From JBJHBP01 sp050485645 (GTDB lineage Bacteria > Pseudomonadota > Gammaproteobacteria > Steroidobacterales > Rariloculaceae), in contig JBJHBT010000004.1 of assembly GCA_050485645.1 (NCBI GenBank), positions 124,001-188,000 of the forward strand: a DNA stretch of 64,000 bases, given 5' to 3'. Below, piece by piece: positions 57,755 through 64,000 of the stretch. The number at the start of each line of letters is the position of its first letter. Positions within the stretch are counted from its first letter, which is position 1. The position numbers were made by a program, and so were the translations under genes. The notes under the pieces were generated by a model, which saw only the letters and a program-made list of their open reading frames with translations, searched no databases and was not told where the DNA came from.

Positions 57755-58984
57755 ATGGCATTTGAAATTTTCATCGGTTCGGCCACCTTCATCGGCATCG
57801 TGCTGACGCTGGTGCTGCTGATTCTGGCTGCACGCGCGAAGCTGGTTCCGGAGGGCGAGGTGTCCATCCTCGTCAACGACGATTCGGACAAGCGCATCGA
57901 TGTACAGGTCGGTACGAAGCTGCTGAGCGCGCTCGCATCCGATGGCATCTTTCTGGCCTCGGCCTGCGGTGGCGGCGGCACCTGCGGTCAGTGCAAGTGC
58001 CAGGTGTTTGACGGCGGTGGCGGCGTTCTGCCGATCGAACAGCAGCACCTGACCCGTGCGCAGCTGCGTGAGAACTACCGTCTGGCATGTCAGGTGTCGG
58101 TCAAGGAAGAGCTCAAGGTTCAGGTTCCGGACGAGGCGCTGGACGTCAAGAAGTGGGAATGCAAGGTCATTTCCAATCGCAATGTCGCCACCTTTATCAA
58201 GGAGCTGAAGCTTGAGATCCCTGGCGCCGAGGAAATCGCGTTTCGCGCCGGCGGCTACATGCAGATGGAGGTTCCGCCGTTTCGCGTCAGCTTTCGCGAT
58301 TTCGACATCGACGAACGCTTTCGTTCGGACTGGGAGAACTTCAAGCTGTTCGACCTCGAGGCCCATAGCAACGAGGAGGTGGTGCGCGCCTACTCGATGG
58401 CCAACTATCCTGAGGAAAAAGGAATTCTGCTGTTCAATATCCGCGTCGAGGTGCCGCCCCCGAATGCCAGCGGTGTGCTGCCAGGCAGAATGTCCTCGTA
58501 CGTGTTCGGACTCAAGCCCGGCGACAAACTGACGATCTTCGGTCCTTTCGGTGAGTTCTTCGCCAAGGATACCGATGCCGAGATGATTTTCATCGGTGGC
58601 GGCGCCGGTATGGCGCCGATGCGCTCGCACATCTTCGATCAGCTCAGCCGCCTCAATTCCAAGCGCAAGATCAGCTTCTGGTATGGCGCCCGCTCGCTGA
58701 AAGAGGCTTTCTACGTCGACGAATTCGACAAGCTCGCCGAAGAGCACGAGAATTTCGAGTGGCACCTGGCGCTGTCGAATCCGTTGCCCGAAGACAACTG
58801 GACCGGAATGACCGGTTTCATCCATCAGGTGCTGTACGAGGAGTATCTGAAGGATCACCCGGCACCGGAGGATTGCGAGTACTACATCTGCGGACCGCCG
58901 GCGATGCTGCAGGCCGTGCTGGCCATGGTGGATGACCTCGGCGTCGAGCCGGAGAACGTGCTGTTCGACGATTTCGGAAGCTGA
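57755..58984 (+). CDS. nqrF: Na+-NQR subunit F (NADH-oxidising)
   Basis: This 409-residue protein has one N-terminal TM helix. A [2Fe-2S] ferredoxin domain follows with C-x5-C-x2-C (ACGGGGTCGQC) and a fourth Cys in RLAC. FAD- and NADH-binding domains complete it (RAYSMANYP for FAD; GGGAGMAPMRSH and YYICGPPAM for NADH). It takes electrons from NADH in the cytosol and starts the chain. The C-terminus ENVLFDDFGS is typical. Confidence 0.97.
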   Translation: MAFEIFIGSATFIGIVLTLVLLILAARAKLVPEGEVSILVNDDSDKRIDVQVGTKLLSALASDGIFLASACGGGGTCGQCKCQVFDGGGGVLPIEQQHLTRAQLRENYRLACQVSVKEELKVQVPDEALDVKKWECKVISNRNVATFIKELKLEIPGAEEIAFRAGGYMQMEVPPFRVSFRDFDIDERFRSDWENFKLFDLEAHSNEEVVRAYSMANYPEEKGILLFNIRVEVPPPNASGVLPGRMSSYVFGLKPGDKLTIFGPFGEFFAKDTDAEMIFIGGGAGMAPMRSHIFDQLSRLNSKRKISFWYGARSLKEAFYVDEFDKLAEEHENFEWHLALSNPLPEDNWTGMTGFIHQVLYEEYLKDHPAPEDCEYYICGPPAMLQAVLAMVDDLGVEPENVLFDDFGS

Positions 58985-58985
58985 C

Positions 58986-60026
58986 ATGCGCCGGCGCGCC
59001 GGTAGCGCGAGGCTCTTTCCGGCCTGCCTGCTGGCCTGCCTGCTGCTGGTCGCCTGCGAGGCGCCGCCGCCGCGTGTACATGCACTGTCCGGGCAGACCA
59101 TGGGCACGTTCTGGAGCGTGCAGACCGCGAACCTGCCGGCCGGCATGTCACTGCAGCAGCTGCGCGCGGCCATCGAGGACGAGCTCGAGCTCGTGAATCG
59201 TCAGATGAGCACCTACCGCGATGACGCCGATATTACGCGTTTCAATCGCGCCGCTGCCGGCGAAACCTTGACACTGCCCGAGGATTTCGCGCTGGTGCTG
59301 GTCGACGCGCTCGCGTTGGCCGCCGATACCGGCGGGGGCTACGATCCGACCGTGGGGCCGCTGGTGAACCTGTGGGGCTTCGGGCCTGATGGCGTGCGCA
59401 GCCAGGCGCCGGCGCGCGAAGACATCGAGGCCGCGCGAGCGCGGGTCGGCTGGCAGCGGCTGCGGTTCGACCCGCAGACCAGGGCACTCACCCAGCCGGG
59501 AGGCGTCTATCTGGATCTGTCGTCGATCGCGAAGGGCCACGCCGTCGACCGGGTTGCCGAACGTCTGCAAATACTGGGTATCGACGGTTATCTGGTCGAT
59601 ATCGGCGGTGATCTGCGCGCCGGTGGCGTGAAACCCGACGGCAGCGCCTGGCGCATCGGCGTGGAACGTCCGATTCCCGGCACCCGCGAGATTCATACGA
59701 TCATCGAAGTCCAGGACATCGCTGTCGCGTCGTCCGGTGACTACCGGAATCTGTTCGTTGCCGATGAGCGCCACTACTCGCATACGATAGACCCGCGCAC
59801 CGGCTACCCGGTGACCGACGAGCTCGGTTCCGTCACTGTGCTGCATGCAAGTGCACGCCAGGCGGATGCGCTGGCGACCGCGCTCAGTGTGCTGGGCCTG
59901 ACCGAAGGCTACGCGTTCGCGCAGGACAGGAACCTTGCGGTTCTGTTTCTGGTCCGAGAAGAAGGAGAGTTACGAGAACGCATGACCGCGGAATTCTTGA
60001 GACTCGCCAGCGAGGAGGCCCGCTGA
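58986..60026 (+). CDS. apbE: FAD:protein FMN transferase ApbE (lipoprotein)
   Basis: This 346-residue protein has a lipobox (LLLVAC, near residue 20) and the ApbE domain with GQTMGTFWSV, NRQMSTYRDDADITRFN, LDLSSIAKGHAVDR, GYLVDIGGDLRAGG and the metal-binding segment HTIDPRTGYPV. It covalently attaches FMN to the Thr residues of NqrB and NqrC in the periplasm, using FAD. The gene lies 1 base after the nqrF stop and shares a TGATG junction with nqrM. Confidence 0.95.
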   Translation: MRRRAGSARLFPACLLACLLLVACEAPPPRVHALSGQTMGTFWSVQTANLPAGMSLQQLRAAIEDELELVNRQMSTYRDDADITRFNRAAAGETLTLPEDFALVLVDALALAADTGGGYDPTVGPLVNLWGFGPDGVRSQAPAREDIEAARARVGWQRLRFDPQTRALTQPGGVYLDLSSIAKGHAVDRVAERLQILGIDGYLVDIGGDLRAGGVKPDGSAWRIGVERPIPGTREIHTIIEVQDIAVASSGDYRNLFVADERHYSHTIDPRTGYPVTDELGSVTVLHASARQADALATALSVLGLTEGYAFAQDRNLAVLFLVREEGELRERMTAEFLRLASEEAR

Positions 60027-60244
60027 TGTTCACCACCGTTGTTGCCGCCGTCATTGTGATCGCTGTGTTGTTCGCGGCGATGGCCATCGGCGTGATCTTT
60101 GCGAACAAGCCTCTGAAGGGATCCTGCGGGGGGCTTGGTGCCGCTGGCCTGAAACAGGATTGCGAGATCTGCGGCGGTGTTCCCGAGCAGTGCCGCGAAA
60201 ACGGCGAGCCCGCGGAGCAGCGCACCCGCAAGCCGGGCAGCTGA
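60026..60244 (+). CDS. nqrM: Na+-NQR maturation factor NqrM
   Basis: This 72-residue DUF539 protein has an N-terminal TM helix (VVAAVIVIAVLFAAMAIGVIF) and four conserved Cys in the pattern KGSCGGLG, DCEICGG, EQC. NqrM is required to deliver iron to the NqrD/NqrE site. The start overlaps the apbE stop. Its presence completes the operon. Confidence 0.95.
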   Translation: MFTTVVAAVIVIAVLFAAMAIGVIFANKPLKGSCGGLGAAGLKQDCEICGGVPEQCRENGEPAEQRTRKPGS

Positions 60245-60287
60245 TCGAGCTGGCAACGAGGTAGACCGCGCCGATGGAAGGGGAGGC

Positions 60288-60321
60288 GGCCTTACGGGAG
60301 CCCGCAGCGTCCCGTAAGGCC
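60288..60321 (+). terminator. 12-bp stem hairpin after the nqr operon
   Basis: GGCCTTACGGGA and TCCCGTAAGGCC form a perfect 12-base stem with a 10-base loop, starting 44 bases after the nqrM stop. There is no U-run after it, so it may end transcription only partly or protect the mRNA 3' end. Confidence 0.6.
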
Positions 60322-60457
60322 GGTTCGCTGAAGTGGGTGGCCGATCAACCCGTGCACCGGAACGGGATCGACATGCCGCGTACGCCGACAACCGGCCGGG
60401 GCGGGCGCGATGGTGTACAGTGAACCCGTCGTCGCACCGCGGAGAAGGCCACTCACC

Positions 60458-60883
60458 GTGAGCGCCTATGTCAGCCTGAAACTGATACATATCGCCGCCA
60501 TCGTGATGTGGGCTGCCGGTCTGCTCTATCTTCCGGGCCTGTTTGCAGCCCATCCGCAAAGCGCGGGCGACGATGCCGCTTTTTCTCGATTACGTCGTCA
60601 GACGCGTATCGTTTACGTGGCGCTGATGTCACCAGCAGCCGTTGTGGCCGTGATCTCCGGTACCGTGCTTGTGTTTCTGTCCACAGCGATATCCGGCTGG
60701 ATCGTACTGAAACTGATCGCCGTGACGGGCATGGTGCTGTTGCATGTCTGGATGGGTCACCTGATGGGGCTGTTACTCGAGCAACCCACGCGCTTTCGCC
60801 CGGTTACCCATTTCCTGCTGATACTGCCCGGGGCGATACTGATCGGGCTGGTCATCACTCTGGTGAGCTGGAAGCCGGTATGA
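60458..60883 (+). CDS. CopD/HemJ-like membrane protein
   Basis: This 141-residue protein has four TM helices and the N-terminal LKLIHIAAIVMWAAGLLYLPGLF (read in sections) with His and Trp typical of the HemJ/CopD superfamily. HemJ oxidises protoporphyrinogen IX, and CopD moves copper. Length favours HemJ, and its position beside a heme-copper oxidase fits either role. GTG 60458 is chosen because the helix should begin within a few residues. Confidence 0.7.
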   Translation: MSAYVSLKLIHIAAIVMWAAGLLYLPGLFAAHPQSAGDDAAFSRLRRQTRIVYVALMSPAAVVAVISGTVLVFLSTAISGWIVLKLIAVTGMVLLHVWMGHLMGLLLEQPTRFRPVTHFLLILPGAILIGLVITLVSWKPV

Positions 60884-60897
60884 ACCTCGTGCCCGTT

Positions 60898-61374
60898 TCA
60901 GTCGCCGTCATCCTGGACAACACCGATACGGTGATCGAACACCAGGTTGCCCCCCAGCCATCCGGCCACCGCCACCAGCAGGGCGCCGAGCAGGGACAGT
61001 GTAAAGGCCCAGGGAATGACAATGTCTTCGCCACCCGCCATGCGCAGGAACCAGTTGGTGAAAGCGACCGATATCAGCGTGACCGCGGCAACGAAGTGAC
61101 TCCAGCTGACGCCACGACGACGCACACCGGGAATCAGCAGCAGTTCTATCGCGCCGACGATGCCCGCCAGCGCGCCGGCGACCGCGCCGGCGCCGAGCAG
61201 CCACATCGAAAGGCGCAGCCAGAAGAAGTCATCGGTCACGAGCCACGCGAGATCCGTTGCGACCACCGACATCAGGAATGCGATCGGAAACGTGACCAGC
61301 ATCACGTGTATTGGATGACCGGCAATCGCTACGCGACTGCTGACGTCGTCGTGCGGCTGAGGTTCCTTTACCAT
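60898..61374 (-). CDS. DUF2231 membrane protein
   Basis: This 158-residue protein has four hydrophobic segments and the DUF2231 opening GHPIHVMLVTFPIAFLMSVV. Two Trp-rich helix ends and FTNWFLRMAGG follow. The function is unknown; relatives often sit next to respiratory genes. ATG 61374 overlaps the start codon of the oxidase subunit II gene on the other strand (CCATGG at 61371-61376), and it converges with the HemJ-like gene 14 bases away. Confidence 0.8.
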   Translation of the reverse strand: MVKEPQPHDDVSSRVAIAGHPIHVMLVTFPIAFLMSVVATDLAWLVTDDFFWLRLSMWLLGAGAVAGALAGIVGAIELLLIPGVRRRGVSWSHFVAAVTLISVAFTNWFLRMAGGEDIVIPWAFTLSLLGALLVAVAGWLGGNLVFDHRIGVVQDDGD

Positions 61375-62107
61375 GGCTGACAAACACACTGCATCGGAGC
61401 CTCATCGTACCATTGCCAGGGTGGCCCTTGGCATCGCGGTCGCGGCAGGCACCGCCGGGTGCGGCGGCGCCATGTCGACCCTGTCGCCAGCCGGCCAGGG
61501 TGCCGCCGACATCGCCCGCATCAGCTGGATCATGATGATTGGTGCGCTGGCCTTGATGGCATTGATGAGCGGGCTGTGGCTGCACGCCGTTTACCGCCGT
61601 GACGGCGAACCACGGCAGTGGCCGGTGATGAGGATTCTGACGGGCGGTGGGGTGGTCCTGCCGCTGGTGGTGATCGTGTTGCTGCTTGTCTATGGCGTAC
61701 GCAGCGGTCAGTCCATGCTGCCGCTGGGCGAGCCGGATTTCGAGATCCGCGCAACCGGGCATCAATGGTGGTGGCAGTTCGAGTACCTCGGCGACGATGG
61801 CCCGCTCGCCGAGACCGTCGACGAACTGCATCTTCCGGCAGGCGGCCGCGTCGACATACACGTGCAGACCACCGACGTCATCCACTCGTTCTGGATCCCG
61901 TCCCTGGGCGGCAAGATCGATGCGATTCCGGGCCGAACCAACACCCTGCGGCTCAATCCCGCGCATCCGGCCCAGATGCGGGGCCAATGCGCCGAGTTCT
62001 GCGGCGCGCTGCATGCACTGATGTCGTTCGACGTGACCGTGCACGAGGCCGAGGACTTCGCCGAGTGGCTGGAGAACGCCGCCAACGACAGCGGAGTTGA
62101 CCCTTGA
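61373..62107 (+). CDS. Cytochrome c oxidase subunit II
   Basis: This 244-residue protein has a possible lipoprotein signal (GTAGCGG), two TM helices (about 45-70 and 85-105) and a periplasmic cupredoxin domain with HQWWWQFEY. The CuA site is intact: CAEFCGALHALM gives both Cys, the His and the Met, with His in VIHSFWIP. CuA indicates a cytochrome c, not quinol, oxidase. No fused heme c domain is present. GAGG lies 10 bases before ATG 61373. It overlaps subunit I by 4 bases. Confidence 0.93.
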   Translation: MADKHTASEPHRTIARVALGIAVAAGTAGCGGAMSTLSPAGQGAADIARISWIMMIGALALMALMSGLWLHAVYRRDGEPRQWPVMRILTGGGVVLPLVVIVLLLVYGVRSGQSMLPLGEPDFEIRATGHQWWWQFEYLGDDGPLAETVDELHLPAGGRVDIHVQTTDVIHSFWIPSLGGKIDAIPGRTNTLRLNPAHPAQMRGQCAEFCGALHALMSFDVTVHEAEDFAEWLENAANDSGVDP

Positions 62108-64000
62108 CCGCGGCATCAGACGCGCAACCGGGCACACCCGAGGTTCGCACCGAGCGCGAACAGCAGCTTCGCGACATGGATGCGGTCTATGCCACACCGC
62201 CGGGCATCGGCCGCCTGTCAGCGGTCAACCACTCGGTGATCGGACTGCGGTTCATTGTTACGAGTCTGGTGTTCTTCGTGATCGGCGGGCTGCTGTCCAT
62301 GCTGATGCGGGCACAGCTGGCCATCCCCGGGAACACGTTTCTCGATCACGACACGTACAACCAGATCTTCACCATGCACGGCACGGTGATGATGTTCCTG
62401 TTCGCGATTCCGCTCATCGAGGGGCTGGCTTTGTACTTCATTCCGAAGTATCTGGGCGCGCGTGACCTGTCATTCCCCCGCCTGAGCGCTTTCGGCTACT
62501 GGTGCTACCTGTTCGGTGGCCTGATCCTGCTGTTCGCCCTGTTCGCCGGCATCGCACCGGACAGCGGCTGGTTCATGTATACGCCGCTGTCCAGCGCACA
62601 GTTTTCGCCTGGCATCAATGCCGATTTCTGGCTGATCGGCGTCACTTTCGTTGAGGTTTCGGCGATTGCATTCGGCATCGAGCTGGTTGCCACGGTACTC
62701 AAGGTACGCAGCGGCGGCATGAGCCTGAACCGCATGCCGCTCTTCGGCTGGTACATCCTGATTACCGCATTGATGATGGTGGTGGGCTTTCCGCCGCTGA
62801 TTCTCGGCTCGATTCTGCTGGAGATCGAACGCGCCTTCGCGTGGCCTTTCTTCGACACGGCCCTGGGTGGCGACCCGCTGCTGTGGCAGCATCTGTTCTG
62901 GTTGTTCGGTCATCCCGAGGTGTACATCATTTTCCTGCCGGCCGCGGCGGTGGTGTCGATGATGATTCCGACATTCGCCCGGCGTCCCGTCGTCGCCTAT
63001 TCGTGGATCGTCGCGGCCGTCATTGCCACCGGATTCATCAGCTTCGGACTGTGGGTGCACCACATGTTCGCGGTGGGCATTCCGCATCTGGCGCTGGTGT
63101 TCTTCTCGGCGGCCAGCATGTTCGTGGCAATCCCGACGGCCATTCAGTTCTTTGCCTGGCTGGCCACGCTATGGACCGGGCGGCCGGTGAAGCGGCTGCC
63201 CATGCTGTATTTGTTCGGTTTCCTGTTCATATTCGTCTGCGGCGGGCTGACCGGGGTCATGCTCGCGCTGGTGCCGTTCAACTGGCAGGCGCACGACACA
63301 CATTTCATTGTCGCGCATCTTCATTTCGTGCTGATCGGCGGCTTTGTATTTCCGTTGCTGGCGGCCGCGTATTACTGGCTGCCGCTGATGACCGGCCGGG
63401 CGCCATCGGAATCACTGGGCAAGTGGGCGTTCTGGCTGATCTTCATCGGGTTCAACCTCACGTTCCTGCACATGCACCTGACCGGACTGCTCGGCATGCC
63501 GCGGCGCGTCTTCACCTATTCTCCGGGCCTGGGCTGGGAATGGCTGAATCTGGTCAGTTCCGTTGGCGGTTTCATACTGACTGTAGGTTTCGCCGCGTTC
63601 CTCATGGATATGATCGTGCAATGTCGGGCCGGCGCCCGCAGCGAACGCAACCCCTGGCAGGCGGGCACACTGGAGTGGTCACTGTCGCATCCGCCGTCGG
63701 CGTGGAATTTCGCGAGTCTGCCGGTGGTGGAATCGCGCGAGCCTTTGTGGGATCAGCCCATGCTGCAGGACGACATGGAACAGGGACGCGGCTATCTGCC
63801 GGCCGTGCGTCATGGCTGGCAGGAGACGCTGGGTGTGCATGCGGTCACCGGTCGGCCCGATCAGATCATCCTGCTGCCAGGTCCCAGCTACCTGCCGTTG
63901 ATCACGGCCGCGCTGCTGGGCGTGTTTTTTGTCGGTTTCCTCGCCGGCCTGTACTGGCTGTCGGCGCTGGGCGCACTGGCCGCGCTGGGTGCCGCGCTGC
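62104..64000 (+). CDS. Cytochrome c oxidase subunit I, possibly fused to subunit III (partial, runs off the window)
   Basis: The start is TTG (TTGA overlap with subunit II) with GGAG 8 bases upstream; ATG 62176 is an alternative. About 632 residues are visible. Heme and copper ligands are MHGTVMM, GHPEVYIIFLP (His-Tyr crosslink), LWVHHMF and HDTHFIVAHLHFVL. NPWQAGTLEW and SHPPSAWNF mark the normal C-terminal end of subunit I. After this, another hydrophobic segment begins (LPLITAALLGVFFVGFLAGL), suggesting a I-III fusion of the caa3/ba3-adjacent long type. The catalytic centre reduces O2 to water. Confidence 0.93.
   Translation, partial: MTAASDAQPGTPEVRTEREQQLRDMDAVYATPPGIGRLSAVNHSVIGLRFIVTSLVFFVIGGLLSMLMRAQLAIPGNTFLDHDTYNQIFTMHGTVMMFLFAIPLIEGLALYFIPKYLGARDLSFPRLSAFGYWCYLFGGLILLFALFAGIAPDSGWFMYTPLSSAQFSPGINADFWLIGVTFVEVSAIAFGIELVATVLKVRSGGMSLNRMPLFGWYILITALMMVVGFPPLILGSILLEIERAFAWPFFDTALGGDPLLWQHLFWLFGHPEVYIIFLPAAAVVSMMIPTFARRPVVAYSWIVAAVIATGFISFGLWVHHMFAVGIPHLALVFFSAASMFVAIPTAIQFFAWLATLWTGRPVKRLPMLYLFGFLFIFVCGGLTGVMLALVPFNWQAHDTHFIVAHLHFVLIGGFVFPLLAAAYYWLPLMTGRAPSESLGKWAFWLIFIGFNLTFLHMHLTGLLGMPRRVFTYSPGLGWEWLNLVSSVGGFILTVGFAAFLMDMIVQCRAGARSERNPWQAGTLEWSLSHPPSAWNFASLPVVESREPLWDQPMLQDDMEQGRGYLPAVRHGWQETLGVHAVTGRPDQIILLPGPSYLPLITAALLGVFFVGFLAGLYWLSALGALAALGAAL

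Noticed and set aside
57044..59173. 709-codon open frame on the minus strand
   Set aside because: It is the antisense of nqrE, nqrF and apbE; its composition is His/Gln/Asp-rich without domains, as expected for shadows of GC-rich genes.
1..64000. CRISPR arrays, tRNA or rRNA genes, complete insertion sequences, prophage
   Set aside because: No regularly spaced repeats, cloverleaf genes, transposase motifs or phage structural genes were seen on reading both strands; a short or divergent tRNA could be missed by eye.

Overview
The window looks like chromosome of a GC-rich, aerobic or facultatively nitrate-respiring gammaproteobacterium. The evidence is the complete Na+-pumping NADH:quinone reductase operon with apbE and nqrM, a periplasmic nitrate reductase cluster (napEABC), an aa3/caa3-type terminal oxidase, TonB- and LytTR-type proteins, and ECF sigma factors with zinc-finger anti-sigma factors. 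Genes are dense, both strands are used, and many neighbours overlap by 4 bases (ATGA or GTGA). I see no tRNA, rRNA, CRISPR array, phage or complete insertion sequence. A species cannot be named from this; a marine or freshwater lineage in or near the Woeseiales, Steroidobacterales or Chromatiales is a guess.

Left part (1-14 kb): an ECF sigma factor at the edge; a GTPase/DUF3482-DUF2868 membrane pair; a flavin monooxygenase with a Dabb protein; a LytTR regulator followed by a TonB-dependent receptor; CHRD and ThuA secreted proteins; and two decayed toxin-antitoxin modules (an orphan AbrB-type antitoxin, and a Phd antitoxin with a VapC toxin that has lost its centre).

14-25 kb is a coherent export locus. 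A histidine kinase and a sigma-54-type response regulator are divergent from an operon encoding a membrane-fusion adaptor, a MacB/LolD-like ATPase, an FtsX-like permease, a secreted protein with three repeats, and a second NatA/NatB-like ABC pair. Two 17-bp dyads spaced 22 bp apart and a partial -24/-12 element lie between the two divergent units. A fragment of an ADOP-type permease follows.

25-38 kb: an ECF sigma factor, its anti-sigma factor and tatC-tatA-tatB form one unit. It is followed by a membrane HExxH protein, a large catalase (KatE), a hybrid histidine kinase, a cytochrome P450 remnant, a Cu/Zn superoxide dismutase lipoprotein, a cupin and an AI-2E-family permease. Oxidative-stress functions are concentrated here.

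38-48 kb: two tandem proteins built from DP-containing helical repeats; an esterase-DoxX operon ending in two mini membrane proteins; a cNMP-domain/acyltransferase fusion; and an amidohydrolase.

48-64 kb is respiratory. napEABC reduces nitrate in the periplasm using quinol; nqrABCDEF with apbE and nqrM feeds the quinone pool and pumps Na+; then come a CopD/HemJ-like protein, a DUF2231 protein, and oxidase subunits II and I, the last running off the right edge.
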